DNA of 64,000 bases, taken from positions 248,001 to 312,000 of the forward strand of contig NC_019936.1 of assembly GCF_000327065.1 (NCBI RefSeq), written 5' to 3'. The DNA is from Stutzerimonas stutzeri RCH2 (GTDB lineage Bacteria; Pseudomonadota; Gammaproteobacteria; Pseudomonadales; Pseudomonadaceae). Below are positions 1-11,161 of this stretch, piece by piece; position 1 is the stretch's first letter, and each line of letters starts with the position of its first letter. The position numbers and the translations under genes are program-made. Below the pieces are notes generated by a model. That model was not told where the DNA came from. It worked only from the letters and a program-made list of their open reading frames with translations, and did not search any database.

Positions 1-50
1 GCTCCGGGAAAAAGACGGGCATTCTAAACGAGCCGCAGGTCACGCGCGCC

Positions 51-78
51 GGCGCTGCGGGAAAATCCTCGCAGCGCC
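51..78 (-). terminator. Inverted repeat downstream of the PfpI-like gene
   Basis: A perfect 9-bp stem (GGCGCTGCG at 51-59, CGCAGCGCC at 70-78) with a 10-base A-rich loop lies just past the stop of the minus-strand PfpI-like gene. No T-run follows on the minus strand, so it may be a weak terminator or an mRNA-end stabiliser. Confidence 0.35.
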
Positions 79-95
79 TGCCGCGCATCGTCCGC

Positions 96-635
96 TCAGG
101 CGGACAGGGCCTCGACCAGCGCCTGGCTGAACGCCGGGATGTCATCCGGTTTGCGGCTGCTGATCAGCTGACCGTCCACCACCACCTCCTGGTCCACCCA
201 TTCGGCGCCGGCGTTCTTCAGGTCGTCGGTAAGCGAGGGCCAGCTGGTCATGCGCTTGCCCTTGACCAGGCCGGCCGAGATCAGCAGCCAGCCGCCATGG
301 CAGATCACCGCGATCGGCTTGTTCGCCGCGGCGGCATCGCGCACCAGCTGTTGTGCGGTTTCGTCGGTGCGAATGGTGTCGGAATTGACCACGCCACCGG
401 GCAGCAGCAGCGCGTCGTAGTCATTCATATCGAGGCCGTCGAAGGTCTTGTCTACGTGAAACTTGCTGGCCGGCGTGGTGTGGTTCCATCCGGTCACCTC
501 GCCATTCTTGGCCGAAACGATCTCCGCGGTCGCTCCGGCATTTTCCAACGCCTCCTTCGGCCCGGTCAGCTCGACCTGCTCGAAGCCGTCGGTCACCAGT
601 ATTGCCACGCGCTTGCCAGCGAGAGATTGGCTCAT
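96..635 (-). CDS. DJ-1/PfpI family protein (YhbO/PfpI-like)
   Basis: A 179-residue cytoplasmic protein of the DJ-1/PfpI superfamily; relatives act as stress-protective deglycase, hydrolase or chaperone-type proteins. The whole protein is one glutamine-amidotransferase-like domain: strand-one motif RVAILVTDGFEQVEL, then LLLPGGV, and the nucleophile elbow AVICHGGW carrying the expected Cys followed by His. The upstream ATG at 641 sits only 2 bases from the AGGAGG ribosome site, while the ATG at 635 is 8 bases away, so 635 is preferred. It is divergent from the HDOD gene across about 130 bp. The true substrate cannot be read from sequence. Confidence 0.9.
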   Translation of the reverse strand: MSQSLAGKRVAILVTDGFEQVELTGPKEALENAGATAEIVSAKNGEVTGWNHTTPASKFHVDKTFDGLDMNDYDALLLPGGVVNSDTIRTDETAQQLVRDAAAANKPIAVICHGGWLLISAGLVKGKRMTSWPSLTDDLKNAGAEWVDQEVVVDGQLISSRKPDDIPAFSQALVEALSA

Positions 636-764
636 CAGCATTGCCTCCTTCTGTCCTGTCGGTCGCCCCGCGGAATGCGGGTCACTTGAAATGTGACCCG
701 CATCTCAGCCAAAGTTCGCCTTTTGGTGCCGATGGCACTTTGCCCTCTCCTTGAGCGTCCCTTC

Positions 765-1631
765 ATGGCCGTTGACCTCTCCGCCGAACAGATTAGCCGG
801 GTGCTGCAAGGCATCAGCGTGCCTCCGCAACCGCAAATCATGGTCGACCTGCAGATGGAGCAGGTCATGCCCGTTCCGGATCTGAAGGCCATCTCGCGGC
901 TGATCAGCCAGGACCCGGGACTGTCCGGCGCATTGCTGAAGATCGTCAATTCGCCATATTTCGGCCTCGCCAACCGCATCGCTTCCATTCAGCAGGCAGT
1001 GAATCTGCTGGGCTGCAATTCGGTGATCAACCTGATCAATGCCCAGTCGATCAAGGGCGAGATGAGTGACGAAACCATCGTCACCCTCAGCCGATTCTGG
1101 GATACCGCACAGGATGTCGCGATGGCCTGCCTGACCCTTGCCAAGCGCATCGGCTACCAGTCGCCGGATGAGGCATACACCCTGGGCCTGTTCCATAACT
1201 GCGGTATCCCGTTGATGCTCAAGCGCTTCCCCGGCTACATGGCGGTGCTGGAGGAGGCCTATGCAAGCGCCGGGACTGAACAGCGCATCGTCGACATCGA
1301 GAACCGCGTGCTCAGCACCAACCATGCGGTGGTTGGTTACTTCACCGCCAAGTCGTGGAACCTGCCGTTGCACCTGTGCGATGCCATCGCCAATCACCAC
1401 AACGCCCTGTCGTTGTTCTCCGACGACTCGGGACGCGATGCACCGATCAAGACGCTGCTGGCGATCCTCAAGATGGCCGAGCACATCTGTGCCTGCCATC
1501 GCGTGCTCGGCGCTCAGCCGGATGATCATGAGTGGGAAAGCATCTCCCAGCTGGTGCTCGAATATGTCGGGCTCTCGGAATACGATTTTCTCTGCCTCAA
1601 GGAAAGCATCCGCGAGCTGGGCGTGGGCTGA
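765..1631 (+). CDS. HDOD domain protein
   Basis: A 288-residue protein made almost entirely of one HDOD domain, an HD-related fold lacking hydrolase metal ligands and used in bacterial signalling. The hallmark segment [12 protein letters not shown] followed by [10 protein letters not shown] and INLI is present in the first third. No other domain is attached, so it is probably a stand-alone output or scaffold protein. ATGs at 693 and 732 are also in frame, but 765 gives the normal HDOD N-terminus (MAVDLSAEQ). It lies 56 bp before mutM on the same strand and may be co-transcribed. Function unknown. Confidence 0.85.
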   Translation: MAVDLSAEQISRVLQGISVPPQPQIMVDLQMEQVMPVPDLKAISRLISQDPGLSGALLKIVNSPYFGLANRIASIQQAVNLLGCNSVINLINAQSIKGEMSDETIVTLSRFWDTAQDVAMACLTLAKRIGYQSPDEAYTLGLFHNCGIPLMLKRFPGYMAVLEEAYASAGTEQRIVDIENRVLSTNHAVVGYFTAKSWNLPLHLCDAIANHHNALSLFSDDSGRDAPIKTLLAILKMAEHICACHRVLGAQPDDHEWESISQLVLEYVGLSEYDFLCLKESIRELGVG

Positions 1632-1687
1632 CGCCCCGGCGTCGGCCTGCTAAGGTCGGCATCCCTTCGCTGTATCCAACGTCTGCC

Positions 1688-2500
1688 ATGCCCGAACTCC
1701 CAGAAGTTGAAACTACCCGTCGTGGCATCGAGCCGCACCTGCTCGGTCAGCGCGTCGACCGCGTGCTGGTGCGCGACCGGCGCCTGCGCTGGCCGGTTCC
1801 GGAGGACCTTGATGTGCGCCTGTCCGGCCAGCGTATCGATGCCGTCGAGCGGCGCGCCAAGTACCTGCTGATCAAGGCCGAAACCGGCACATTGATCGTC
1901 CATCTGGGTATGTCAGGCAGCCTGCGCCTGGTGGACGCGGCGCAGCCGGTGGGCAAGCACGATCACGTCGATATTCTGCTGGAGTCCGGCCAGGCACTGC
2001 GCTACACCGACCCGCGGCGTTTCGGCGCGATGCTCTGGAGCGAGGAGCCTCTCGCCCATGTGCTGCTGGCGAGCCTCGGACCCGAGCCGCTGGGTGAGGA
2101 TTTCGACGGCGACCGGCTGTATCGGCTGTCCCGCGGGCGGAGCATGGCGGTCAAGCCGTTCATCATGGACAACGCCGTGGTGGTGGGCGTCGGCAATATC
2201 TATGCGAGCGAGGCGCTGTTCGCCGCCGGCATCGACCCGCGGCGCCCGGCAGGAAGCATCTCGCGAGCGCGTTACCTGAAACTGGGCGAGGAAGTCCGAC
2301 GGATACTGGCGATGGCCATCGAGCGCGGCGGCACGACCCTGCGCGACTTCGTCGGCGGCGACGGCAAGCCCGGTTACTTCCAGCAGGAGCTGTTCGTCTA
2401 CGGACGGGCCGGCGAATTCTGCAAGAGCTGCGGCTCGACCCTGCGCGAGATTCGTCTCGGTCAGCGCGCCAGTGTCTATTGCAGCCGTTGCCAGCGTTGA
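1688..2500 (+). CDS. mutM: Formamidopyrimidine-DNA glycosylase (Fpg/MutM)
   Basis: A 270-residue bifunctional DNA glycosylase/AP lyase that removes 8-oxoguanine and formamidopyrimidines. It begins MPELPEVE, giving the catalytic Pro2 nucleophile and Glu3 after Met removal. The RRAKYLL segment carries the conserved lysine near residue 57. The C-terminal zinc finger has Cys245, Cys248, Cys265 and Cys268. Length matches the family exactly. It sits downstream of the HDOD gene on the same strand. Confidence 0.98.
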   Translation: MPELPEVETTRRGIEPHLLGQRVDRVLVRDRRLRWPVPEDLDVRLSGQRIDAVERRAKYLLIKAETGTLIVHLGMSGSLRLVDAAQPVGKHDHVDILLESGQALRYTDPRRFGAMLWSEEPLAHVLLASLGPEPLGEDFDGDRLYRLSRGRSMAVKPFIMDNAVVVGVGNIYASEALFAAGIDPRRPAGSISRARYLKLGEEVRRILAMAIERGGTTLRDFVGGDGKPGYFQQELFVYGRAGEFCKSCGSTLREIRLGQRASVYCSRCQR

Positions 2501-2550
2501 GCGCTCGCAGACTGCGCGTGCATTGACGGCGTTCACGCTCAGCTTGCCCC

Positions 2551-2569
2551 GGCCACTGCTATAGTGGCC
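2551..2569. repeat. Perfect 7-bp inverted repeat between mutM and the next gene
   Basis: GGCCACT and AGTGGCC are separated by 5 bases. The repeat lies 50 bp past mutM and 47 bp before the next start. No T-run follows, so it could be an operator or a weak terminator. It contains a TATAGT that resembles a -10 box, but no -35 box was found at a suitable distance. Confidence 0.35.
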
Positions 2570-2615
2570 GCCACAACTAAAATTGCCGCGTTTCGCACAG
2601 CTGAAGGACCACACC

Positions 2616-2957
2616 ATGAACCTGTTCCGCTCTACCGCTGCTGTCTTGGCACTGACCACTGGCCTGCTGGCGCTGCCGGCGCATGCGGAATCGGTTCCGC
2701 AGAATGTCAGCGGCGATCCGATGTACGCCGTTGAGGCACCCAAGGCCTACTCGATGATCGGCGATCTGGTCATCGCCCGTCCGCTGCTGATCGGCGCGAC
2801 CGTGCTGGGCGCCGCCGCTTTCGTCGTCAGCCTGCCGTTCACCGCGCTGGGCGGTAACGTCGGCGAGGCTGGCAAGGCATTGGTGGTCGAGCCCGGCAAG
2901 GCGGCCTTCGTCCGTTGCCTGGGTTGCACCACCAGTGGCTATGGCGCCCAGAATTGA
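2616..2957 (+). CDS. Small secreted protein of unknown function
   Basis: A 113-residue protein with a clear Sec signal peptide (lysine-free short n-region, hydrophobic [13 protein letters not shown], cleavage after AHA). A second hydrophobic stretch near residues 55-75 ([19 protein letters not shown]) may span or lie in the membrane. The C-terminus holds two cysteines (CLGC). Similar small Pseudomonas proteins are often labelled multidrug transporter in databases, but nothing here supports transport. A GAAGGA ribosome site precedes the ATG. Function not recognised. Confidence 0.75.
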   Translation: MNLFRSTAAVLALTTGLLALPAHAESVPQNVSGDPMYAVEAPKAYSMIGDLVIARPLLIGATVLGAAAFVVSLPFTALGGNVGEAGKALVVEPGKAAFVRCLGCTTSGYGAQN

Positions 2958-3057
2958 TCGACATCATCCGCGCCGCGACTCGCCAGGCATGAGCCTTTCG
3001 GTCGCGGTGCTGCTGCAGTAGGCTTCGCCTCCCATTCCGCACCGCGAAGCCCAACGC

Positions 3058-4896
3058 TTGAACAATCGCTACTTCAAGATCCTTCTGCCGATCGTCGGCG
3101 TGCTGATGTTGTCCTGGTCGTTCTGGGCCAATGACGGCTGGCTCGAGCTTTGCGCGGGGCTCGCGCTTTTCCTGTTTGGCATGCAGTGCCTGGAGGAGGG
3201 GTTACGTCAGCTGGCCGGTAGCAAGCTCGAGCAGCTGCTGGCGCGTAGCACGGCAACCCCGCTCAAGGGGCTGCTGTTCGGAATCAGCGGCACCATGCTG
3301 CTGCAATCCAGCACGCTGGTTTCGCTACTCACTATCGCCTTTATCAGTACCGGACTGATCAAGCTAGCGGGCGGCATCGCGATTTTGTTCGGCGCCAATC
3401 TGGGCTCTACGACGGGCATCTGGTTGCTCGCCCTGGCCGGGCAGAACGTCAGTCTCAGCCCGCTCGCCTTGCCTCTGCTGGTATTCGGTGTGCTGGCCAG
3501 CTTCACCGGCGACAAGGGCAAGGCAGCCGGGCGCATCGTGCTTGGCATCGCCTTCATCTTTCTCGGAATCGACCAGATCAAGGACGGCTTTTCCAGCTTC
3601 GGCAGCCTCGACCTGTCGCACTACCATGCGGGGGGACTGAAGGGGCAACTGCTGTTCGTCGCGATCGGGCTGCTCGCCACCGTGGTGCTGCAGTCCAGTC
3701 ATGCCACGCTGATGCTGACGCTGACAGCGTTGGCGGCCGGGCAGCTGGATCTCGGGCAGGCGCTGGCGACCGCCATCGGTGCCAATGTGGGAACCACGGT
3801 GACCGCTGCCCTGGTCGGCTCGCTCGGCGGCAATCGGAGCGCCCAGCGGCTGGCGCTGGCGCACGTATTGTTCAACGTGGTGACCGCGCTACTGGCGCTG
3901 GTTCTGCTGCTGCCGCTGACCGATCTGGTGCGCTGGGTCACCGCGCCCCTGGGGCTGGGTGGCAACACGCTGATTCAGCTGGCACTGTTCCATTCGTTGT
4001 TCAACGCCATGGGCGTCGCCCTGTTCTGGCCGTTTCAGCGGCAGCTGGCCGAGTTGCTGCAGCGGGTGCTGCCCGATCGTGTCGAACCGACGGTACTGAT
4101 TACCGAGCTTGCCCAGGCGATGCCGGCAGAGCCGCTGACCCATGCGCGTTACCTCAACGATCGTGCGCTGGATTCGGCAGATGCTGCAGCCAGCGCGGTG
4201 GCGCAGGAGCTGCAGCACCTGGCGCGGTTGAGCCTGGAGGTGATCTGTCATGCGACCTACTTGCCGGTTGATCAGCTGCGGCAACAGGGCAAGATCGACG
4301 AAGCGCTGATCAACGCGAAACCCGAAGCGCAGGCGCTGGACGCCGAGCGGCTTTATCAGCGGCATATCAAGGGCGTGTATTCCGATCTGCTGGCCTTCAT
4401 GGGCCGCCTGGAGCTGCCCTTGGACGAAAGCCACCAGGCGTTCTGGCTGAGCTGTCAGGTGGCGGCTTTGCAACTGGTCGATGCAGTCAAGGATGCCAAG
4501 CACCTGCAAAAGAACCTCGGGCACTATCTGCGCACCGATGAATCTGCCGCGCGCCAGGCCTATGTCGAGTTGCGCCGGCATCTCTTGGAATCCCTACGGG
4601 AGATTCGTGCACTGAACCACTCGGAATTGCCCGATGAGCTCTGGCGCGAGCGGCTGAACTGGCTGGACGAGCGCGCGGCGCAATTCGATACCGAGTTCCG
4701 CCGCCGCCTGTTCGAGTCGATCCGCAACCACAAGCTGGATGGCCTGCAGACCAGTTCGCTGATGAACGATCTCGGCTATGCCAGTCGTATCATCCAGAGC
4801 CTGCGCAATGCGCTGCTGCTCGGCGAGGGGCATGAGCTGACGCGGCAGCTGCGTCAGCTCGCCGAGGACGACGGCCCGGTCATTCTGCAGCTGTAA
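3058..4896 (+). CDS. Na/Pi cotransporter family protein with C-terminal PhoU-like domain
   Basis: A 612-residue inner-membrane protein of the NptA/YjbB type, predicted to move inorganic phosphate with sodium. The N-terminal half holds the two inverted PNaS repeats, each with the conserved QSS signature (LLQSSTLVS near residue 82 and VLQSSHATL near residue 212). The C-terminal 270 residues are helical and hydrophilic, like a PhoU domain. The only suitable start is TTG at 3058, which gives MNNRYFKILLP; no clear ribosome site precedes it. The 3' end overlaps the convergent ggt gene by 17 bp. Confidence 0.92.
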   Translation: MNNRYFKILLPIVGVLMLSWSFWANDGWLELCAGLALFLFGMQCLEEGLRQLAGSKLEQLLARSTATPLKGLLFGISGTMLLQSSTLVSLLTIAFISTGLIKLAGGIAILFGANLGSTTGIWLLALAGQNVSLSPLALPLLVFGVLASFTGDKGKAAGRIVLGIAFIFLGIDQIKDGFSSFGSLDLSHYHAGGLKGQLLFVAIGLLATVVLQSSHATLMLTLTALAAGQLDLGQALATAIGANVGTTVTAALVGSLGGNRSAQRLALAHVLFNVVTALLALVLLLPLTDLVRWVTAPLGLGGNTLIQLALFHSLFNAMGVALFWPFQRQLAELLQRVLPDRVEPTVLITELAQAMPAEPLTHARYLNDRALDSADAAASAVAQELQHLARLSLEVICHATYLPVDQLRQQGKIDEALINAKPEAQALDAERLYQRHIKGVYSDLLAFMGRLELPLDESHQAFWLSCQVAALQLVDAVKDAKHLQKNLGHYLRTDESAARQAYVELRRHLLESLREIRALNHSELPDELWRERLNWLDERAAQFDTEFRRRLFESIRNHKLDGLQTSSLMNDLGYASRIIQSLRNALLLGEGHELTRQLRQLAEDDGPVILQL

Positions 4897-6612
4897 CCGG
4901 TTCGCGGCCTGCCGGCACTTTCAGGGCTCGGCCGATGCCGCGTGGGTCGCTGGCCGCCTCGACCGTGCCGCTCGGCTTGTGCCAATAGAGGACCTGCTGG
5001 TTGCCGTAGTCGCGCTCGATCAGTTTCGGCTGGTGGCCACGCTCGCGCAGGGCATCGAGCTGAGTCGGGGTGAAGGCATCGGCCTCGTACTGCAGTACGT
5101 CCGGCAGGTATTGGTGGTGATAACGCGGCACCGCCGGCCAGGCCTGCACCGGCTCGCCATCCAGATAAGACAGTGCCGAAAGCAGCACCATGCTCGGGAT
5201 GCGGCTGCCGCCGGGCGTGCCGAAGGCGGCGAACTCCTCGGCGCTTTCGATGAAGGTCGGACTCATGCTCGACAGCGGACGCTTGCCGCCGGAGATGGCG
5301 TTGGCACTGCTGCCTTTCAGGCCATAGGCATTGCTGCCGTCGATGTCGGCGGCGAAATCGTCCATCTCGTCATTGAGCAGCACGCCGGTGCCGGGCACGG
5401 TGAAGGCGGCACCGAACATCATGTTCAGCGACAGCGTCGCGGCCACCGCATTGCCTTCGGCATCGATCACCGCGAAATGCGTAGTGTGCTCGCCCTCGCG
5501 CCAGCGCGGCGCTGGCGGCAGCGCGATGCTGGGCGTCGCCCGGTCGGGGTCGATGGAGCTGGCGAGCTGCTCAAGGTACTGGTCTGAAAGCAGATGTGGC
5601 AGCGGTGACGCGACGAAGTCCGGATCGCCCAGCAGGCCGCGGTCGCGATAGGCCCGGCGCAGCGCCTCGACCACCAGATGACTGCGTTGCAGCGGTTCGG
5701 CGTCGCGCCAGGCCAGACGTTCGAGGATGCCGAGGCTCTGCGCGAGGATCATGCCGCCGGCCGAGGGCGGCGGCGCGCCGATCAGCTCGCGGCCATTGGC
5801 GAGGGCGAAGCGCAGCGGCTCGCGCTCGGCGGTGTGATAGTCGGCCAGATCCTGCAGTGTCCAGATGCCGCCGGCTGCTCGCACCCCTTGTACCAACCGC
5901 TCGGCCACCTCGCCGCGGTAGAAGCCATCACGGCCCTGGCTGGCGAGGCGCTCCAGGGTGTCGGCCAGTTCCGCCTGGCGCAGCAGATGGCCTTCGGCTG
6001 GCAGGTCCCCGTCGTGGAGAAACAGCCGCGCGCTCTCCGGGTCATTGCGCAGCGCCGCGAGGCGCCAGCTAGCGCGCTGGCGATAGACCGCATCCACGGC
6101 AAAGCCATCGCGGGCCAGGGCGATGGCCGGCGCCAGGGAGGTCTTCAGGGGCAGGCGGCCGCGCTTCTCGGCGAGTTCGACCAGCGCTGCCGGAATGCCG
6201 GGAATCGCGGCGGCCAGCGGGCCGTTCAACGAGAGCTCGCGCTGGATCTCGCCATCGCGCAGGTACATGTCCGGCGTGGCAGCAGCGGGTGCGCGCTCGC
6301 GGGCATCGAGAAAAATGTGGCGGGCCGGGTCGTCGGCCTCGCGCAGCAGGAAGAAACCACCGCCACCGAGCCCGGCCCCGTATGGCTCGACCACTGCCAG
6401 GGCCGCGCTGACCGCAACGGTGGCGTCAAAGGCATTGCCGCCTGATTCAAGAATGTGCCGGCCGACTTCGCTGGCCAGCGGATGGGCCGTGGCCACGGCA
6501 CCATTGGTGAGGGCGCTGCCCTGGGCCGCGCAGGCCAGCAGCAGGAGGGCGGCGAGACAACCCTGGAAGCCCTTGAGCAGGTTTTTCCGCAGGGTCGGTC
6601 GCCGCAGGATCA

Positions 6613-6613
<1 letters not shown>
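4880..6613 (-). CDS. ggt: Gamma-glutamyltranspeptidase
   Basis: A 577-residue periplasmic Ntn-hydrolase that cleaves gamma-glutamyl bonds of glutathione and related compounds. An N-terminal hydrophobic signal follows KNLLKG. The self-cleavage site and N-terminal nucleophile are at Thr377 in HTTHFAV, followed by GNAVAATLSLN. The small-subunit motifs NDEMDDF and GKRPLSSMSPT, which bind gamma-glutamate, are intact. The ATG overlaps the ferredoxin stop codon by one base (TGATG), so translation of the two is coupled. It converges with the Na/Pi transporter gene with a 17-bp overlap. Confidence 0.95.
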
Positions 6614-6906
<293 letters not shown>

Positions 6907-6971
6907 TTACGACCGGGCAATTGTGCCGCATCGCCGGCCCGCGTGCACCCGACGGGTACCGGCGGGCAGCG

Positions 6972-7553
<582 letters not shown>

Positions 7554-7559
7554 TCAATC

Positions 7560-9155
7560 TCAGGACTTCTTCAGCCGATCATCCAAATCCGACGCCAATT
7601 TCGCGCACAGCGCGTAGATCGAGAGCTGGGGGTTGGCGCCGATGCTGGTGGGAAACAGCGAGCCGTCGTGTATGGAAAGGTTTGCCAGCTGGTGGTGCCG
7701 TCCCAGGCTGTCGGTCACCGCCTGGCGCGGGTCTTCGCCCATGGCGCAGCCGCCCATGACGTGGGCGCTGCCAAGGTGGGTGCGGTACAGCGCGAGGTCC
7801 AGACCTTCGATCAGCTCGCGGGCGGCACGCGGCGTACGTACGTAGCGGGCGTCGCCATGCAATGGCAGCACGGCACGGGCGCCGGCGGCGAACTGGATCT
7901 CGGCCATGCTGTGAAAGGCGCGGCGGATGCCGTTCCAGGCATAGTCGGTCATGCGGTAGTCGAGCACCGGACTGCCGTCGCTGCGCAGCTCGACCGTGCC
8001 CTCGGCGCTGTCCGGATGAAAGCCGTCGCGCTGCAGGGCGATCATCGCGTGGGTATGCGGCAGCGCGGCCATGCGCTGGGCATTCTGCGGGCCGAAGCCG
8101 CCAAGCAGGGTAGTCGCGAGCGCGGGATGGATGGGCGGAACTTCGAGCTTGTAGCCGGCCGGCCCGGTAACCCCGTCGTGCCACTGGAAGTGGTCGGAAT
8201 AGATCGACTGTGGTGCGCCGCTGAAGGCATCGATGCGCTCGTCGAATTGCGCCGCGGAGAAGTTGGTCAGGTGTAGGAAGGTGCGTTTGCCGACGCGTTG
8301 GTGCGGGTCGGGAGCGTTCGAGCGCAGCAGCAAACCCGGCGTGTTGATGCCGCCGCCGGCCAGAATGTAGTGCCTGGCGACGACGCGGATGCGGTGTCCG
8401 TTCGGCTCTACGCCGCGTTCGTCCATGCCCAGGCAGTCCAGGCCGACGACCCGTTCGCCCTGCATCAACAAGCGCTCGGCGCGGCTGAGGTAGAGCAGTT
8501 CACCGCCGTTTTCCAGCATTGCGGGAATGCTGGTGACCAGCATCGACTGTTTGGCGTTGGTCGGGCAGCCCATGCCGCAGTAGCCGAGGTTCCAGCAGCC
8601 ACGCACGTTGCGCGGGATCACCGCCCAGTGCTGGCCAAGGCTTTCGCAGCCGCGCTGTAGTACCGCGTTGTTGGCATTCGGCGGCACGGTCCAGGGCGCG
8701 ATGCCGAGGCGCTGCTCCATGCGTTCGAACCAGGGCTGCAGCGTTTCGGCCGAAAGCCCGCTGACGCCGTGCTCACTGGCCCAATGCTGCAGGGTCTGCG
8801 GCGGTGTGCGAAAGCTCGAAGTCCAGTTCACCAGCGTGGTGCCGCCGACGGCGCGACCCTGCAGGATGGTGATGGCGCCGTCCTTGCTGGTGCGGCCGAT
8901 GGCTTCCTGATAGAGCGAGCGGTAGGCGCGGCCCTCCTGCATGTCGAAGTCGCCGCTGGTGCGCAGCGGGCCTTCCTCGATAAGCAACACCTTGTAGCCG
9001 GCTGCGCTCAGCACTTCGGCGCTGGTGGCACCGCCTGCGCCGCTGCCGACGATGGCGATGTCGGTTTCCAGGGTCAGGTCGCGTTGCAGTCGCGAGCCGT
9101 CGTGGGTCGTCCAGCCGCGGGCGAGGCCTTCGGCAAACAGATCGGCAACAGGCAC
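7560..9155 (-). CDS. GMC family FAD-dependent oxidoreductase
   Basis: A 531-residue flavoprotein of the glucose-methanol-choline family. The Rossmann FAD site IAIVGSGAGGATSAEVL begins near residue 33, and the C-terminal active-site region reads GCAMGEDPRQAV then HDGSLFPTSIGANP. A Cys cluster CWNLGYCGMGC near residue 190 resembles iron-sulfur or structural clusters of some membrane-linked GMC dehydrogenases (inference). It has no signal peptide of its own and follows the Tat-exported small protein by 15 bp, as in gluconate-dehydrogenase-like complexes where the small subunit carries the export signal. The substrate is unknown; an alcohol is likely given the neighbouring aldehyde dehydrogenase. 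Confidence 0.9.
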   Translation of the reverse strand: MPVADLFAEGLARGWTTHDGSRLQRDLTLETDIAIVGSGAGGATSAEVLSAAGYKVLLIEEGPLRTSGDFDMQEGRAYRSLYQEAIGRTSKDGAITILQGRAVGGTTLVNWTSSFRTPPQTLQHWASEHGVSGLSAETLQPWFERMEQRLGIAPWTVPPNANNAVLQRGCESLGQHWAVIPRNVRGCWNLGYCGMGCPTNAKQSMLVTSIPAMLENGGELLYLSRAERLLMQGERVVGLDCLGMDERGVEPNGHRIRVVARHYILAGGGINTPGLLLRSNAPDPHQRVGKRTFLHLTNFSAAQFDERIDAFSGAPQSIYSDHFQWHDGVTGPAGYKLEVPPIHPALATTLLGGFGPQNAQRMAALPHTHAMIALQRDGFHPDSAEGTVELRSDGSPVLDYRMTDYAWNGIRRAFHSMAEIQFAAGARAVLPLHGDARYVRTPRAARELIEGLDLALYRTHLGSAHVMGGCAMGEDPRQAVTDSLGRHHQLANLSIHDGSLFPTSIGANPQLSIYALCAKLASDLDDRLKKS

Positions 9156-9170
9156 GCAGGCCTCCTTTGG

Positions 9171-9701
9171 TCAGACTTTGGGCGGGCCGGGGTAACCGCA
9201 GCGCGCCCAGGAGGCGGGGCTGGCGTACCAGGCCATGAGGATCATCTGCAATAACGAGGCGTGGCCCTGACGCAAAAGGGCCAGCGAGCTGTTCTGCCAG
9301 CGCTGCAGGAATGCCCGCAGCTCGTCATCCGAGGCGTGGCTCCAGTCGCCCCAGACGCCAGTCAACGGACCGCGGGTCAGCGGCAGGCTGAGCACATCGA
9401 ACAGCTGCCGCACCTGCTGCGCCAGGGCCGGCGACAGGTGCCGCAGCCCCAGGTCGAGACTGGCGAGGGTATCCTGCACGGCTTGTGGCATGGCCTCCCC
9501 GGGCGCCGCTCCTTGCAGCAGCAGCGACGTCAGGCGATTGAGCAGCGGCAGATCGCTTTCGCGCAGCATGGTGAAGCCGCTCGCCGGACCGTCGGCAGCG
9601 GCACTGAACGTTCGGCTGAGCAGGCCGCCTCCGGCCAGCACCGCGCTGCCGAGCAGGCCGATCTTGAGCAGCTGGCGGCGGTTGACGGAGAGATCGGGCA
9701 T
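9171..9701 (-). CDS. Tat-signal small protein, gluconate 2-dehydrogenase subunit 3-like
   Basis: A 176-residue protein with a twin-arginine signal (NRRQLLKIG then a hydrophobic LLGSAVLAGGGLL), so it is exported folded. The mature part resembles the gluconate 2-dehydrogenase small subunit and ends with an aromatic-rich WARCGYPGPP motif typical of that family. The start at 9701 places the RR pair eight residues in; a longer in-frame start would overlap the upstream gene and displace the signal. It lies between the aldehyde dehydrogenase and GMC genes, 14-15 bp from each. No cytochrome subunit is encoded nearby. Confidence 0.8.
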   Translation of the reverse strand: MPDLSVNRRQLLKIGLLGSAVLAGGGLLSRTFSAAADGPASGFTMLRESDLPLLNRLTSLLLQGAAPGEAMPQAVQDTLASLDLGLRHLSPALAQQVRQLFDVLSLPLTRGPLTGVWGDWSHASDDELRAFLQRWQNSSLALLRQGHASLLQMILMAWYASPASWARCGYPGPPKV

Positions 9702-9715
9702 CGTGACGTCGTGCT

Positions 9716-11128
9716 TCAGCGGATGAACAGAGCGTAGATCAGCTTCTGCCACCACCTGCCGTAGGGCGGGTAGATCAGCCGGGCGGCGTTGAAGCGCTGT
9801 TTGATGAACAGGCTCTTGGCCTTGCTGAAGGTGAGGAAGCCTTCGCGCCCGTGGTACTGCCCCATGCCTGAAGGGCCGATGCCACCGAACGGCAGGTCAT
9901 CCTGCGCGACATGCAGCAGGGTGTCGTTCAGGCATACCCCGCCGGAGTGGGTCTTGTCCAGTACGCGCTGCTGTTCAGCGCGGTCGTAGCCGAAGTAGTA
10001 CAGCGCCAGCGGCCGCGGCCGCGCGTTGACGTACGCCAGTGCTTCATCCAGGTCGCCGTAGGGCACGACCGGCAGCAGTGGACCGAAGATCTCCTCGTGC
10101 ATCACCCGCATGTGCTCGTTGACCTCGAGCAACAGGCAATGCGGCATGCGTCGCTGCTGTGCTTCGGCAAACAGCGGCATGATTCGCGCGCCCTTGGCCT
10201 GGGCATCGTCCAGATAGTCCTGCAGCCGCGCCAGCTGGCGGTCGTTGATGATCGAGCTGTAGTCGGGATTGTCCGCGAGGCTCGGATACTGGCGCTGTAC
10301 GGCCTCGCGGTACGCCGTAACGAAGCCTTCGATGCGAGCCTGCGGCACCAGCACATAGTCTGGCGCGACACAGGTCTGCCCGGCGTTCATGCACTTGCCG
10401 AAGGCGATGCGTTCGGCGGCGTCGGTCAATGGAACGCTGGCCGAGACGATGGCCGGCGACTTGCCGCCGAGTTCGAGTGTCACCGGTGTGAGGTTCTCGG
10501 CCGCCGCACGCATCACGTCGCGGCCGATATGGGTTGCGCCGGTGAACAGCAGGTGGTCGAAGGGTAGCCGGGCGAAGGCGCGTCCCACCTCTACGTCACC
10601 GAGTACCACCGCCACCTGCTCCTCGGGAAATATCTGCGCCAGCAGAGCCCTGAGCAGCTGGCCGGTGGCCGGCGTCGACTCGCTCATCTTCAGCATTACC
10701 CGATTGCCCGCCGCCAAAGCGCCGATCAGCGGTCCGATGGCGAGATAGAGCGGGTAGTTCCACGGCACGATGATGCCGACGACGCCCAGCGGCTGATAGA
10801 CCACCCGAGCGCTGGCCGGTTGGAAGGCCAGGCCGACACGCCGGCGCGAGGGTTTCATCCAACGGCGCAGGTGACGACAGGCGTAGCGGATGCCGTGCAG
10901 GCTGGGCATGATTTCCGCCAGCAGGGTTTCGTCAGCCGAGCGATGACCGAAATCGGCGCTGATCGCTTCGATCAGCGCCGGCTGGTGGGTTGCCAGCACG
11001 TCGCGCAGGGCGTCCAACCCGCGTACCCGGTCTTCCTCCGAGGGCATGGGCGCGGCGAGAAACGCTGAGCGCTGACGCTGGAACAAGGCCTCCATGGTGG
11101 CAAGCGCTTGGGGGATGTCGGCAGACAT
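9716..11128 (-). CDS. Aldehyde dehydrogenase (coniferyl aldehyde dehydrogenase-like)
   Basis: A 470-residue NAD(P)-dependent aldehyde dehydrogenase. It shows VVGIIVPWNYPLYL in the cofactor domain, the general-base motif VTLELGGKSPAIV, and the catalytic cysteine in NAGQTCVAPDYVLV. The class of short ALDHs with a hydrophobic C-terminus includes coniferyl aldehyde dehydrogenases. It is the first gene of a three-gene minus-strand unit with the Tat protein and the GMC oxidoreductase, divergent from tetR. The likely role is to oxidise the aldehyde formed by the GMC enzyme. Confidence 0.92.
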   Translation of the reverse strand: MSADIPQALATMEALFQRQRSAFLAAPMPSEEDRVRGLDALRDVLATHQPALIEAISADFGHRSADETLLAEIMPSLHGIRYACRHLRRWMKPSRRRVGLAFQPASARVVYQPLGVVGIIVPWNYPLYLAIGPLIGALAAGNRVMLKMSESTPATGQLLRALLAQIFPEEQVAVVLGDVEVGRAFARLPFDHLLFTGATHIGRDVMRAAAENLTPVTLELGGKSPAIVSASVPLTDAAERIAFGKCMNAGQTCVAPDYVLVPQARIEGFVTAYREAVQRQYPSLADNPDYSSIINDRQLARLQDYLDDAQAKGARIMPLFAEAQQRRMPHCLLLEVNEHMRVMHEEIFGPLLPVVPYGDLDEALAYVNARPRPLALYYFGYDRAEQQRVLDKTHSGGVCLNDTLLHVAQDDLPFGGIGPSGMGQYHGREGFLTFSKAKSLFIKQRFNAARLIYPPYGRWWQKLIYALFIR

Positions 11129-11161
11129 GGAAGCTCCGGATAGTCGTGGCTGGAAGATTTC